Positions 50,683 through 59,023 of a stretch of DNA of 64,000 nucleotides are shown here, one piece after another. The stretch is from positions 62,001-126,000 of the forward strand of contig NZ_JAUVVF010000004.1 of the NCBI RefSeq assembly GCF_030604785.1. The letters are read 5' to 3'. Below the pieces are notes generated by a model, which worked only from the letters and a program-made list of their open reading frames with translations, was not told the origin of the DNA and did not search any database. The number at the start of each line of letters is the position of its first letter. Position 1 is the first letter of the stretch. Source of the DNA: Paracoccus sp. (in: a-proteobacteria) (GTDB lineage Bacteria; Pseudomonadota; Alphaproteobacteria; Rhodobacterales; Rhodobacteraceae). A program made the translations under genes and the position numbers.

Positions 50683-51576
50683 TCAATGGCGGCGGGTTGC
50701 GGCAAGCTGGTCTGCATGGCGCAGCTCCAGCACGGTTTTCAGCATCAGGGTGAAGAGGGCAAAGCCCGTCAGCAGCGCGGCCATCGAGAAGGCCGCGACC
50801 GAGAGATATTCGTTGTAGAACATCTCGATCGTGATCGGCATCGTGGCGGTCTGGCCGCGGATCTTGCCCGAGACGACGGCGACGGCCCCGAACTCGCCCA
50901 TCGCGCGGGCGGTGCACAGAAGCGTGCCGTAAAGCAGCGCCCACCGGATGTTGGGCAGCGTCACGGTCAGAAAGACCCGCCAGCCCGAGGCGCCGAGCGT
51001 CAGCGCGGCCTCCTCTTCGGAGCGGCCCTGCTCGATCATCACGGGGATCAGCTCGCGCGCGACGAAGGGGAAGGTCACGAAGACGGTGGCCAGCACGATG
51101 CCGGGCACCGCGAAGACGATGGGAAAGCCGTTGGCCACCAGCCAGGCGCCCATGGCCGAGTTCGCCCCGAAGAGCAGCACGATGCACAGGCCCGCCACGA
51201 CCGGGCTGACGCTGAAGGGCAGGTCGATCAGCGTGATCAGGAACGCCTTGCCGCGAAAGTCGAACTTGGTGATGAACCAGGCCGCGGCGATGCCGAAGAC
51301 CGCGTTCATCGGCACGGCGATGGCGGTGATCAGCAGCGTCAGGCGGATCGCGGCCATCGCGTCGCGGCTTTGCAGGCTGGCGACGGCGGCGGCCCAGCCG
51401 CGCGCCAGCGCCTCGACGAAGACGATGACCAGCGGCGCGCCGACCAGCAGCATCAGTCCCCCCACCGCCACCGCGATCAGCACGATGCGGGCCGGGGCGG
51501 CCTCTTCGGTGGGGCGGCGGAAGGGGCGCGCGGGACGGCCTGCGCTGCGATGCAGGTTCAGGGCGGCGTCAGACAT
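50683..51576 (-). CDS. cysW: Sulfate ABC permease CysW
   Basis: 297 residues with six membrane helices; motifs [19 protein letters not shown] and the EAA loop [19 protein letters not shown] match CysW. It overlaps cysT by 8 bases (ATGTCTGA). Forms the heterodimeric channel with CysT. Confidence 0.95.
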   Translation of the reverse strand: MSDAALNLHRSAGRPARPFRRPTEEAAPARIVLIAVAVGGLMLLVGAPLVIVFVEALARGWAAAVASLQSRDAMAAIRLTLLITAIAVPMNAVFGIAAAWFITKFDFRGKAFLITLIDLPFSVSPVVAGLCIVLLFGANSAMGAWLVANGFPIVFAVPGIVLATVFVTFPFVARELIPVMIEQGRSEEEAALTLGASGWRVFLTVTLPNIRWALLYGTLLCTARAMGEFGAVAVVSGKIRGQTATMPITIEMFYNEYLSVAAFSMAALLTGFALFTLMLKTVLELRHADQLAATRRH

Positions 51577-52411
51577 GACCGATCCTCCGGCGAGACCAGA
51601 TCTGGATGAGGTTGATCGCCAGCAGCATGGCGAAGCTGATGACCAGCATGGCGATGCCGATCGCGGCGGCGGCGTCGTAATTGTATTCCTCGAGCTGGAT
51701 CACGATCAGCAGGGGCGCGATCTCGGTCCGCAGCGGAATGTTGCCGGCGATGAAGATGACCGATCCGTATTCGCCCACCGCGCGGGCCAGCGCCAGGGCA
51801 AAGCCCGTCAGGGCCGCAGGCATCAGCATCGGCAGGATGACATGGCGCATCGTGTGCAGCCGCGAGGCGCCGAGCGTGGCCGAGGCTTCCTCGATCTCGG
51901 CCTCGATCTCCTCGATCACGGGCTGGACGGTGCGGGTCACGAAGGGCAGGCCCACGAAGACCAGCGCCATCCAGATCCCCCATTGCGTATAGGCGATCTG
52001 CCAGCCGATCTGGTTCGTCAGGCTGCCGAGGACACCGTTCGGGGCGTAGAGCGCGGTCAGCGCGATCCCCGCCACCGCCGTGGGCAGCGCAAAGGGCAGA
52101 TCGACGGCCGCATCGATGATGCGCTTGCCCGGAAAGCGGTAGCGCACCAGCACCCAAGCCAGGATCACCCCGAAGACCAGGTTGAAGGCGGCCGCCAGAA
52201 AGGACAGCCGGAACGAGAGCCACAGCGCCGCCCAGACACGAGGGCGGTTCACGACCTCCCAGACATTGGCGGCGCCGAAGCTCGCGCCCTTGGCCAGCAG
52301 CGCCCCGAGGGGCAGGATGACGACCAGCGACAGCATGAACAGCGTGATCCCGGCCGAAAGGCCGAGACCGGGGATCGCCGTGCGCTGGATGAGGGGGGCG
52401 CGGGTGGCCAT
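51569..52411 (-). CDS. cysT: Sulfate ABC permease CysT (CysU)
   Basis: 280 residues, six membrane helices, DLPFALPTAVAGIALTALY and the EAA loop IEEASATLGASRLHTMRHV are CysT-specific. ATG at 52411 with GAGGG a few bases upstream; an upstream open frame overlaps sbp and is a shadow. 7-base gap to sbp. Confidence 0.95.
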   Translation of the reverse strand: MATRAPLIQRTAIPGLGLSAGITLFMLSLVVILPLGALLAKGASFGAANVWEVVNRPRVWAALWLSFRLSFLAAAFNLVFGVILAWVLVRYRFPGKRIIDAAVDLPFALPTAVAGIALTALYAPNGVLGSLTNQIGWQIAYTQWGIWMALVFVGLPFVTRTVQPVIEEIEAEIEEASATLGASRLHTMRHVILPMLMPAALTGFALALARAVGEYGSVIFIAGNIPLRTEIAPLLIVIQLEEYNYDAAAAIGIAMLVISFAMLLAINLIQIWSRRRIGHV

Positions 52412-52418
52412 CACACCC

Positions 52419-53408
52419 TCACCGGACCGTGTAGATCTGGTCGAAGATCCCGCCATCGCCGAAATGCTCGGGCTGCAGCTTGGCCCAGCCGCCCAGATCG
52501 TCGATCGAGACCAGCTCCAGTTCGGGGAAGCGGGCGACGTCCTCGGGATCGGCCGCGCTGGCATCCCAGGCCCGGTAGAAATGCTTGAAGGCCAGCGCCT
52601 GCCCCTCGGGCGTGTAGAGGTAATCGAGATAGGCCTCGGCCAGGGCGCGCTGCGCGTCATTGGCCAGATTGCCGTCGACCAAGGCGACCGGAGGCTCGGC
52701 CAGGATCGACAGGCTGGGGACGACGATGTCGAAGCTGTCCTCGCCCAGCTCTTCCAGAGCCAGATAGGCCTCGTTCTCCCAGGCCAGCAGCACGTCGCCG
52801 ATGCCGCGTTGGGCAAAGGTCGTGGTCGAGCCGCGCGCGCCGGTGTCCAGCACCGGCACATTGGCGAAGAGCTGGCCGACGAACTCCTTCGGGTCGCGGC
52901 CGTTCTTCTCGGCCCAGGCCCAGGCGGCCAGATAGTTCCAGCGCGCCCCGCCCGAGGTCTTGGGGTTGGGCGTGATCACCTCGACCCCCTCGCCCGTCAG
53001 ATCGCCCCAATCCTGGATGCCCTTGGGATTGCCGTCGCGCACCAGGAAGACGATGGTCGATGTATAGGGGCTGGAATTGTGCGGCAGCCGCGACTGCCAA
53101 TCCTCGGGCAGCTTGCCGGTATCCTGCGCAATCCGGTCGATATCGCCCGCCAGAGCCAGCGTCACGACCTGCGCGTTCAGCCCGTCGATCACCGCCCGCG
53201 CCTGCGCGCCCGAGCCGCCATGGCTGGTCTCGATCACGGGGGCCGGATTGCCCTGCGCGGTCCACCAGGCTGAGAAGGCCTCGTTGAACTCGCGGTAAAG
53301 CTCGCGCGTGGGGTCGTAGCTGACATTCAGCAGGCTCTGGGCCTGGGCCGCAGGGGCGGCCAGGATCAGGGCAAGGGCGGCGGTGCGAAGCAAGGGACGC
53401 AGAACCAT
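52419..53408 (-). CDS. sbp: Periplasmic sulfate-binding protein
   Basis: 329 residues. Signal peptide ([19 protein letters not shown]), mature start [18 protein letters not shown], and [45 protein letters not shown]: the sulfate-binding signatures of Sbp/CysP, including the main-chain anion-binding loops. First of the four classical importer genes. Confidence 0.95.
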   Translation of the reverse strand: MVLRPLLRTAALALILAAPAAQAQSLLNVSYDPTRELYREFNEAFSAWWTAQGNPAPVIETSHGGSGAQARAVIDGLNAQVVTLALAGDIDRIAQDTGKLPEDWQSRLPHNSSPYTSTIVFLVRDGNPKGIQDWGDLTGEGVEVITPNPKTSGGARWNYLAAWAWAEKNGRDPKEFVGQLFANVPVLDTGARGSTTTFAQRGIGDVLLAWENEAYLALEELGEDSFDIVVPSLSILAEPPVALVDGNLANDAQRALAEAYLDYLYTPEGQALAFKHFYRAWDASAADPEDVARFPELELVSIDDLGGWAKLQPEHFGDGGIFDQIYTVR

Positions 53409-53473
53409 GTGCTACCTCTGGAAAGAAGGGGGAAAGGCCGGGGCTGCCGCCCGCAGGCCGGTCAGATGCCGGT

Positions 53474-53623
53474 TCAGATGCCGGTGGGGGTCAGCCGGCC
53501 GACGGGCCAGCCCGTCAGCGTGCCGCGACCGGTCGAGATTGTGACGCGCCCGTCAGGGGCTGTGGCGACGCGCGGACCCTGAGCCGAAGAGCGGGTGCCG
53601 GTCGAGATGGTGACGATCTGCAT
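53474..53623 (-). CDS. Small protein of 49 residues before sbp, unknown function
   Basis: Translates as a short Thr/Gly-rich peptide with an internal repeat: VTISTG occurs at about residues 4-9 and 27-32. AGGA stands 7 bases before the ATG at 53623 (a second ATG at 53626 is closer), so translation is plausible. It lies between a 71-residue ORF and sbp, all on the minus strand. No family recognised. A duplicated TCAGATGCCGG at 53462-53484 gives two nearby in-phase or near stop regions. Confidence 0.6.
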   Translation of the reverse strand: MQIVTISTGTRSSAQGPRVATAPDGRVTISTGRGTLTGWPVGRLTPTGI

Positions 53624-53626
53624 CAT

Positions 53627-53659
53627 GTGATCCTATCGGGTTCGGGTTGGGGTTGGGGT
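53627..53659. repeat. Short GGGGTT-like tandem repeat
   Basis: About four imperfect copies of a GGTTGGG/GGTTCGG hexamer stand between the two small genes. Read on the minus strand it is an A/C-rich spacer just before the Shine-Dalgarno sequence of the 49-residue ORF, and may keep that site unstructured. Confidence 0.55.
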
Positions 53660-53875
53660 TCACGGCCGGGTCGAGGTCGGGACGGGCTGGATGCGGGCCG
53701 TCCAGACGCGGGGATCGCGTCCGGCCAGAAGCTCGGCCGCGGCGGTGTCGGGATCGCGGCTCAGCGCCACCAGCGCGGCGCCGTTCACCCGGTGCGGGCG
53801 CCCGGTGCGCCGGTCGATCAGCGTGATCGCGCAGAGCGTGGCGCGGGCCTGTGCAGGAAGTCGGGTCGAGGTCAT
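53660..53875 (-). CDS. Small protein of 71 residues upstream of the sulfate operon, unknown function
   Basis: MTSTRLPAQARATLCAITL followed by RRTGRPHRVNGAALVALS; soluble, basic, no signal peptide or membrane helix. AAGGAA is 8 bases before the ATG. It is the first ORF downstream of the Rrf2 gene and precedes the 49-residue ORF and sbp, so it is probably the first gene of the sulfate operon. No family recognised. Confidence 0.65.
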   Translation of the reverse strand: MTSTRLPAQARATLCAITLIDRRTGRPHRVNGAALVALSRDPDTAAAELLAGRDPRVWTARIQPVPTSTRP

Positions 53876-53927
53876 CGGGTCTTCCTTTCGTCTCGGGCCG
53901 GATGCGGCGTTTTCCATACCCGTAATA

Positions 53928-54001
53928 ACGACAGAGAAAGTCGTCTTTGGCAACGGAAGAAACACGCCTATTTTGGTCGTCATTGTAGATGATTATTCTA
54001 C
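53928..54001. promoter_or_regulatory. AT-rich control region of the sulfate operon with two dyads
   Basis: Two dyads: ACGAC-N7-GTCGT at 53928-53944 and GTAGA-N7-TCTAC at 53985-54001. The stretch is the most AT-rich part nearby and lies between the Rrf2 gene and the first small gene of the sulfate operon. One may be the Rrf2 operator; this is inferred. Confidence 0.5.
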
Positions 54002-54090
54002 GACAGCCCGCCGCCCCGCCGGGCAAGGCAAGCCGGTGCAATGCGGGTGGACAGGCCGAGGCGCCGGATCCGCCCGTCAGGGATGCAGGC

Positions 54091-54555
54091 TCAGAGGCTG
54101 CCGCTGTCCTGAAGCAGGCTGCCCGCCACCTCGTCCGAGCCCAGCATGTCGGCGAGGCTCAGCGATTCGATCAGGATCAGGTAGGACCAGAACACTTCGG
54201 AAAAGACCCGCCGCAGCCGGCAGCTGGCCTCGTCGGTGCAATCCTCGCAGCGCTGATAGGCGCGTCGCGACAGACAGGGCAGCGGCGCGATCGGCCCGTC
54301 GATCAGCCGCAGCAATTCCGAGATCGAGACCTCTTCGGGCCGCTTGATCAGCGTGTAGCCCCCTGCCCGGCCCCGGATCGAGGCCACGATCCCGGCATTG
54401 CGGATCTCGAGCAGGATCTGTTCCAGAAACCGCTTGGGTGTTCCCGAGCGGCGGGCGATCTCTTCGATGGTCAGTGCCTCGGGCTTCTCGCGACGCGCCT
54501 CGTCGCCCAGGACCAGCAGCGATTTCAGCGCGTATTTCATCTTCTGCGTGATCAT
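54091..54555 (-). CDS. Rrf2 family transcriptional regulator with four cysteines
   Basis: 154 residues. Winged helix-turn-helix KYALKSLLVLGDEA, EEIARRSGTPKRFLEQILLE, and the wing RGRAGGYTL are Rrf2-typical. Cys94, Cys103, Cys106 and Cys112 lie in the region where IscR and NsrR bind an iron-sulfur cluster, so redox, iron or sulfur sensing is likely. The ATG at 54555 has AGGGGG 9 bases upstream. Upstream of the sulfate operon, it may control it as cysteine regulators of this family do. Confidence 0.88.
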   Translation of the reverse strand: MITQKMKYALKSLLVLGDEARREKPEALTIEEIARRSGTPKRFLEQILLEIRNAGIVASIRGRAGGYTLIKRPEEVSISELLRLIDGPIAPLPCLSRRAYQRCEDCTDEASCRLRRVFSEVFWSYLILIESLSLADMLGSDEVAGSLLQDSGSL

Positions 54556-54623
54556 GACCGGGCCCCCTGCGCTATCGTCCTGCGGGTATAACGCAGTGCG
54601 CAGGAACCGAAAAGAAAAGACGA

Positions 54624-54637
54624 CCCGCAAATGCGGG
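54624..54637. promoter_or_regulatory. Dyad between rrf2 and lrp genes
   Basis: CCCGCA-AA-TGCGGG, a perfect 6-bp dyad in the 151-base divergent region. Close to the Rrf2 gene and a candidate operator for either regulator. Confidence 0.5.
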
Positions 54638-54660
54638 ATTATTAACACGATAAAGCCGCT

Positions 54661-54673
54661 AGACTTTAAGTCT
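54661..54673. promoter_or_regulatory. Dyad upstream of the Lrp-family gene
   Basis: AGACTT-T-AAGTCT is a perfect 13-base palindrome 33 bases before the Lrp-family start. Lrp proteins commonly control their own gene through such sites. Confidence 0.5.
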
Positions 54674-54706
54674 CTTCCTGTCATCCTGTGCGGGAAAGGA
54701 ATCGCC

Positions 54707-55186
54707 ATGACCTATCCGACGCTGGACCTGATCGACCGCAAGATCGTCGCCGCCCTGATGGACGACGCCACCACGCCGATTGCCCAGATCGCCGACAAGG
54801 TGGGCCTGTCGCAGACGCCTTGCTGGAAGCGCATCCAGAAGCTGGAAGCCTCGGGCGTGATCCGGAAGCGCGTGGCGCTGGCCGATCCGGCGATGCTTGG
54901 CCTTGCCCTGACTGTCTTCGTGGGCATCGAGGCCCCCGACCACACCGCCGAATGGCGCGAGGCCTTTGCACGGGCGCTGGACCGCCTGCCGCAGGTCATG
55001 GAGGCCTGGCGGATGGCCGGCGACGTCGATTACCTGCTGCGCGTCGCCGTGGCCGACATGGCGGACTACGACGCCTTTTACCGCGCCCTGACCGATGCCG
55101 TTCCCATCAAGAACGTCACCTCGCAATTCGCCATGGAACGGCTCCGGCATACGACGGCCTATCCGATCAACACGAGAGACAGGTAG
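54707..55186 (+). CDS. Lrp/AsnC family transcriptional regulator
   Basis: 159 residues. N-terminal helix-turn-helix LDLIDRKIVAALMDDATTP, VGLSQTPCWKRIQKLEASG and C-terminal RAM ligand domain (VMEAWRMAGDVDYLLRVAVADM). AAAGGA is 6 bases before the ATG. Divergent from rrf2. Proteins of this class respond to amino acids; in a sulfur-assimilation context a cysteine or methionine link is possible. Confidence 0.92.
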   Translation: MTYPTLDLIDRKIVAALMDDATTPIAQIADKVGLSQTPCWKRIQKLEASGVIRKRVALADPAMLGLALTVFVGIEAPDHTAEWREAFARALDRLPQVMEAWRMAGDVDYLLRVAVADMADYDAFYRALTDAVPIKNVTSQFAMERLRHTTAYPINTRDR

Positions 55187-55472
55187 CCGCCCGGGCCGCG
55201 ACCGGCGTGCCGCCATGTCCCCGCAGGGGCGGCATTTGCGGTTGACCTTGCGCCGGATCGTCCCTAACTGCCAGATCGCAGCCCTCGTGCTGCGCTTCGT
55301 CAACCACAGAGAGTCCGATGGACCATTGCTCTAGTAGCGGTCCGGCCTCTGCCCTTGCAGACCGGCCGGGCCAGATCACAACCCGCTGCCCTCGGGGTCT
55401 GCCGGTTGGCGTGCTGACGCGTTCCTGACGCGCCCCGCCTCCGTCCAGCCCTGTGGGCCGATGGAGGCAAAC
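55187..55472. other. Intergenic region before the mgtE leader ORF
   Basis: 286 bases. A GC-rich imperfect stem starts soon after the Lrp stop (TGCCGCC ... GGCGGCA, about 55207-55233), which may end that transcript. The rest should contain the mgtE promoter; no clear hexamers, Mg-sensing riboswitch or other RNA gene could be recognised by eye. Confidence 0.4.
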
Positions 55473-55649
55473 ATGACCCTTCTTCGCATCCTCTCGCCGC
55501 GGGCGCGCGGCGTCCTGCTGAACTGGCATCCTCATCCCGTCACCCGAAGGCTGGCGGCCGCATGGTCGCGCCCGGCGCCGCCTGACCCGCTGGAGGTCCG
55601 CATCGCGCAGGCCATCCGGCAGCATCGGGCGCTGCGACGCGCGGCCTGA
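55473..55649 (+). CDS. Proline- and arginine-rich small ORF upstream of mgtE
   Basis: 58 residues (starts MTLLRILSPRARGV). GGAGG 5 bases before the ATG at 55473 strongly supports translation; the in-frame ATG at 55461 lies before that site. It has HPHP and a cluster RPAPPDPLE. Proline-rich leader peptides upstream of Mg transport genes are known from enteric bacteria, where stalled translation changes downstream RNA folding. Here a hairpin follows the ORF, then mgtE. Whether it is a leader or an independent small protein is open. Confidence 0.6.
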   Translation: MTLLRILSPRARGVLLNWHPHPVTRRLAAAWSRPAPPDPLEVRIAQAIRQHRALRRAA

Positions 55650-55664
55650 TCGCGCCCGACCGCT

Positions 55665-55682
55665 CGGCCCCGCGCGGGGCCG
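55665..55682 (+). promoter_or_regulatory. GC hairpin between leader ORF and mgtE
   Basis: CGGCCCCGC-GCGGGGCCG is a perfect 18-base palindrome 16 bases after the small ORF stop. A second weaker stem GTCCC/GGGAC lies just before the mgtE Shine-Dalgarno sequence. Possible attenuation site linked to translation of the small ORF. Confidence 0.5.
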
Positions 55683-55743
55683 CCATTCCAGGTGACAGAA
55701 CCCCCGCGTCCCCATGACGGGACCGGGACGAGAGGAGATCGCC

Positions 55744-57111
55744 ATGACGATCACGAACCAAGCTCTGCGGAGCTGGCTGGCCGCCGATGACCAGGGCTCG
55801 CTGCGTGCCGCCCTGCGGCCCATGCACCCCGCCGACATCGCCAACGAGATCGGCGACATGTCCCCCGCCGAGGCCGCGCGGCTGCTGCGGCTGCTGCCCG
55901 CCGACCGGCAGGGCATCGTCTTCGGCTATTTCGACGCGCCCTTCCAGATCGCGCTGGCCCGGACGATGCCGCGCCCCGATCTGGCGCAGGTCGTCGCCGC
56001 CATGAGCCATGACGAGCGCGCCGACCTGTGGAAGCGCCTTGATCCTGCGGCGCGCGATGCGCTGATGCCGGGCCTCGCCCAAGCCGAGCGCGAGGATATC
56101 CGCCGCCTCGCCGCCTATCCCGAAGGCACGGCGGGGGCGCTGATGACCTCGGATTACGCCACGCTTGCCCCGGGCGAGACGGTTCGCGAGGCGATCGCCC
56201 ATCTGCGCGCCGAGGCGCCTGATGCCGAGACGATCTACACCGCCTATGTCGTCGATGACGAGCGGCGCCTGCTGGGCGTCGTCACCCTGCGCGACCTGAT
56301 CCTCGCCGAGGAATCAGCGCTGATCGCGGATCTGATGCAGGCCGATCCGGCCCGCGCCAGTGTCGAGGAACGCAAGGAGATCGTCGCCGAGAAGATCGCC
56401 ACATATGACGTGCTGGCCCTGCCCGTCGTCACGGCAGGCAACCGGCTGGTCGGGATCGTCACCGTCGACGACGCCTTCGACGTGGCGCGCGAGGAACGGG
56501 GCCGCCGCCTGACCCAGTTCGGCGCGGCGGCGCCCATCGGGGGGCCCGACCTGGACCTGAGGGAATCGGGCTTCGGGCAGATGCTGCGGGTGCGCGGCTT
56601 CTGGCTGGCGCTGCTGGTCGTGTTCGGGGTCGTCGCCTCGACCTTCGTGGCCGCGCAGGAGGAGCTATTGTCCGAGGTCATCATCCTGGCGGCCTTCATC
56701 GCGCCCATCGTGGATATGGGCGGCAATACCGGCAGCCAATCCGCCACGCTGGTGATCCGCGGCATGGCGCTTGGCCAGGTGCGTCCGCGCTGGAAGGACA
56801 TCGCGTTTGTCCTGCGTCGCGAATTGCCCGTGGCGCTGTCCCTCGGCATCTTCATCGCGCTGCTCGAGGCGGTGCTGGCGTGGTTCTCCAAGGGGGTGGG
56901 GGGCGACGTGCTGATGGTGGTGGGGCTGTCGATGCTGGCCTGCACGGTGCTGGGGGCGATGATCGGGGCGCTTCTGCCCTTTGTCGCGCGCCGGATGGGG
57001 ACCGACCCGGCGACGCTGTCCTCGCCCATGATCACCTCGATCATGGATCTGCTGGGCGTGTTCATCTATTTCGGCCTCGCCTATGCCTTCCTCGGCCACC
57101 TGCTGACCTGA
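55744..57111 (+). CDS. mgtE: Magnesium transporter MgtE
   Basis: 455 residues. N-terminal Mg-sensing superhelix (MHPADIANEIGDMSPAEAARL), two CBS domains (about residues 135-260: YVVDDERRLLGVVTLRDLI, VVTAGNRLVGIVTVDDAFD), a plug helix and five membrane helices with the ion-pore signature GGNTGSQSATLVIRG and PMITSIMDLLGVFIYFG. Homodimeric Mg channel closed by cytoplasmic Mg. GAGGAG lies 6 bases before the ATG. Confidence 0.96.
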   Translation: MTITNQALRSWLAADDQGSLRAALRPMHPADIANEIGDMSPAEAARLLRLLPADRQGIVFGYFDAPFQIALARTMPRPDLAQVVAAMSHDERADLWKRLDPAARDALMPGLAQAEREDIRRLAAYPEGTAGALMTSDYATLAPGETVREAIAHLRAEAPDAETIYTAYVVDDERRLLGVVTLRDLILAEESALIADLMQADPARASVEERKEIVAEKIATYDVLALPVVTAGNRLVGIVTVDDAFDVAREERGRRLTQFGAAAPIGGPDLDLRESGFGQMLRVRGFWLALLVVFGVVASTFVAAQEELLSEVIILAAFIAPIVDMGGNTGSQSATLVIRGMALGQVRPRWKDIAFVLRRELPVALSLGIFIALLEAVLAWFSKGVGGDVLMVVGLSMLACTVLGAMIGALLPFVARRMGTDPATLSSPMITSIMDLLGVFIYFGLAYAFLGHLLT

Positions 57112-57181
57112 CCCGACGCAGGCGGACGGCCCGTCACCGGGCCGTCACATCCCTGCCCTATGCGGACGGAAAGGAGGCGCC

Positions 57182-57883
57182 ATGCCCATCGCAGCCGAGA
57201 TCGCGATCCTGAACCTTGCCACGGCACTGGCGCTTGGCGCCGCCATCGGATTCGAGCGGCAATGGCGCCAGCGCCTTGCCGGCCTGCGCACGAACACGCT
57301 GGTCGCGCTTGGCGCGGCCAGTTTCACCGTCTTTGCCGCCAGCTTTCCCGGAGAGGTCAGCCCGACCCGCGTCGCAGCGCAGGTCGTGTCCGGCATCGGA
57401 TTTCTGGGCGCTGGCATCATCTTCCGCGAGGGCTTCAACGTCCGCGGCCTGAACACCGCCGCCACCCTTTGGTGCGCGGCGGCGATCGGGCTGCTGGCCG
57501 GGGCGGGCCAGCATCTGCTGGCGGCGGCGGTCACCGGCATGGTGATCTTCGTCAATCTGGCGCTGCGCCCCCTGTCGCGGCTGCTGGACCGCCAGCCGAT
57601 CCGCACCACCGAATTGTCGCATCACTTCGTGGTCGAGATCGTGTGCCGCGCCTCGGCCGAGGCCCATGTCCGCGCGCTGATGCTGCAGGGTTTTGCAGGC
57701 GCCGGGCTGCACCTGTCGTCGCTGGAAAGCACCAATATCGAGGACAGCGACCGGGTCGAGATCGCCTCGGAGGTTCATGCCGAGGGCGTGAAACCCACTG
57801 TTCTGGAACAGATCGTCGGCCGCCTGAGCCTCGAGCCCATGGTGACGGCCGCGCGGTGGCGCAGCGAGGATCGGGCGGACTGA
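57182..57883 (+). CDS. MgtC/SapB family membrane protein
   Basis: 233 residues. N-terminal membrane part with GAAIGFERQWRQRLAGLRTNTLV, SGIGFLGAGIIFREG, and C-terminal soluble ACT-like domain. Family members help adaptation to low Mg and, in pathogens, inhibit the F-type ATPase. AAGGAGG 4 bases before the ATG. 70 bases after mgtE, probably in the same transcript. Confidence 0.93.
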   Translation: MPIAAEIAILNLATALALGAAIGFERQWRQRLAGLRTNTLVALGAASFTVFAASFPGEVSPTRVAAQVVSGIGFLGAGIIFREGFNVRGLNTAATLWCAAAIGLLAGAGQHLLAAAVTGMVIFVNLALRPLSRLLDRQPIRTTELSHHFVVEIVCRASAEAHVRALMLQGFAGAGLHLSSLESTNIEDSDRVEIASEVHAEGVKPTVLEQIVGRLSLEPMVTAARWRSEDRAD

Positions 57884-58000
57884 CCGCAGCGATTCCTCCC
57901 AAGGGCATGGGCTGATGGAATGCGACCTATCCGAAGAATGGACCCGGCACGGCGAATGCGTTAGCCAGTCCCAACAGAAGCAGACAGCCGGAAATTCAAC

Positions 58001-58981
58001 ATGACGGATCGCAGCCACGCCATACAGACATTCTCGCCCGGCTATGTCTGGCCGAACCCGGCATTCCCGTTCAGGCTCTATCTCGATGACCCGCGCTGCC
58101 GGATTTTTCTTCTCGAGAACCTGACCCATAACTGGGACTGGATGGCGAAGTGGCATCAGGGCATCCGAAAGACCGATTTCTTCCTTGTCCAACCCGGCTG
58201 GGCGGCAGATGCCTATCTCGTCCGAAAGGGGCGCGAGATGATCGATGCGCTCGGCCTCGACATCGGGAACTTCTACATCCTGTGCAATGAGGAGCAGGAA
58301 GTCGAGTTGTTCACCCAGCACGGTTTCGCCTGCGACGTCATCAATCAAAATGCCTGGCTTGAAGAAAACGGGGTCATGAAGATCCTTCCCGAGACCAAGC
58401 GCTATGACGCGGTCTATGTCGGACGCCTCGCCCCGTTCAAGCGTCACGAACTGGCGGCTAAGGTCGCAAACCTTGCGCTGGTGGCCGGTCATGATGATTG
58501 GTCAAAGGCCAAGAACGAGGCGCCCCCGCACGCCTACCTGAACGAGGCGCCGCTGACGCGCGACAAGGTCGCCGAAGTGATCAACCGCAGCTGCGCAGGG
58601 CTGATCCTGTCGGCCAAAGAGGGCGCCTGCTACGCGTCCAGCGAGTATCTCCTCTGTGGTGTGCCAGTCGTCTCGACGCGTTCCGTCGGCGGGCGCCACG
58701 TCTGGTACAATGACATCAATTCCCTGATCGTCGATGACCATCCCGACGCCGTTGCCGAGGGCGTCCGGCATTTCGTCGACAACCCGCCTGACCCGCAGGT
58801 CATCCGTCAGATGCATATCGATCAGGCCGAGGTCTACCGGCAGAAATTCATCGCGGTTCTGCAGGACGTCCTGAACAGGTTCGATGCGGGCGATATCGAC
58901 GCGGCGTCCTATTTCCGCACCCATTTCTTCGAGAAGATGCGCAAGAGCCAGCGGCCCGATTTCCCCGCGATCTTCGGCTGA
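58001..58981 (+). CDS. Glycosyltransferase, GT-B fold (GT4-like)
   Basis: 326 residues. C-terminal nucleotide-sugar domain with DAVYVGRLAPFKRHE and an E-x7-E motif (KEGACYASSEYLLCGVPVV), followed by TRSVGGRHVWYNDINSLIV. Retaining GT4-type transferases have this arrangement. Likely adds sugar in a surface glycan or modified protein together with the following cluster. Shine-Dalgarno sequence is weak (GGAA about 8 bases upstream). Confidence 0.82.
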   Translation: MTDRSHAIQTFSPGYVWPNPAFPFRLYLDDPRCRIFLLENLTHNWDWMAKWHQGIRKTDFFLVQPGWAADAYLVRKGREMIDALGLDIGNFYILCNEEQEVELFTQHGFACDVINQNAWLEENGVMKILPETKRYDAVYVGRLAPFKRHELAAKVANLALVAGHDDWSKAKNEAPPHAYLNEAPLTRDKVAEVINRSCAGLILSAKEGACYASSEYLLCGVPVVSTRSVGGRHVWYNDINSLIVDDHPDAVAEGVRHFVDNPPDPQVIRQMHIDQAEVYRQKFIAVLQDVLNRFDAGDIDAASYFRTHFFEKMRKSQRPDFPAIFG

Positions 58982-59023
58982 TCCGAAGCGACGGCGGGCG
59001 GTCGCGACGCAGCGGGGCGGGAC

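Noticed and set aside
53553-54041. 162-codon minus-strand frame with N-P-N-P repeats
   Set aside because: The repeat comes from translating the GGGGTT spacer; the frames of the 71- and 49-residue ORFs have proper ribosome-binding sites.
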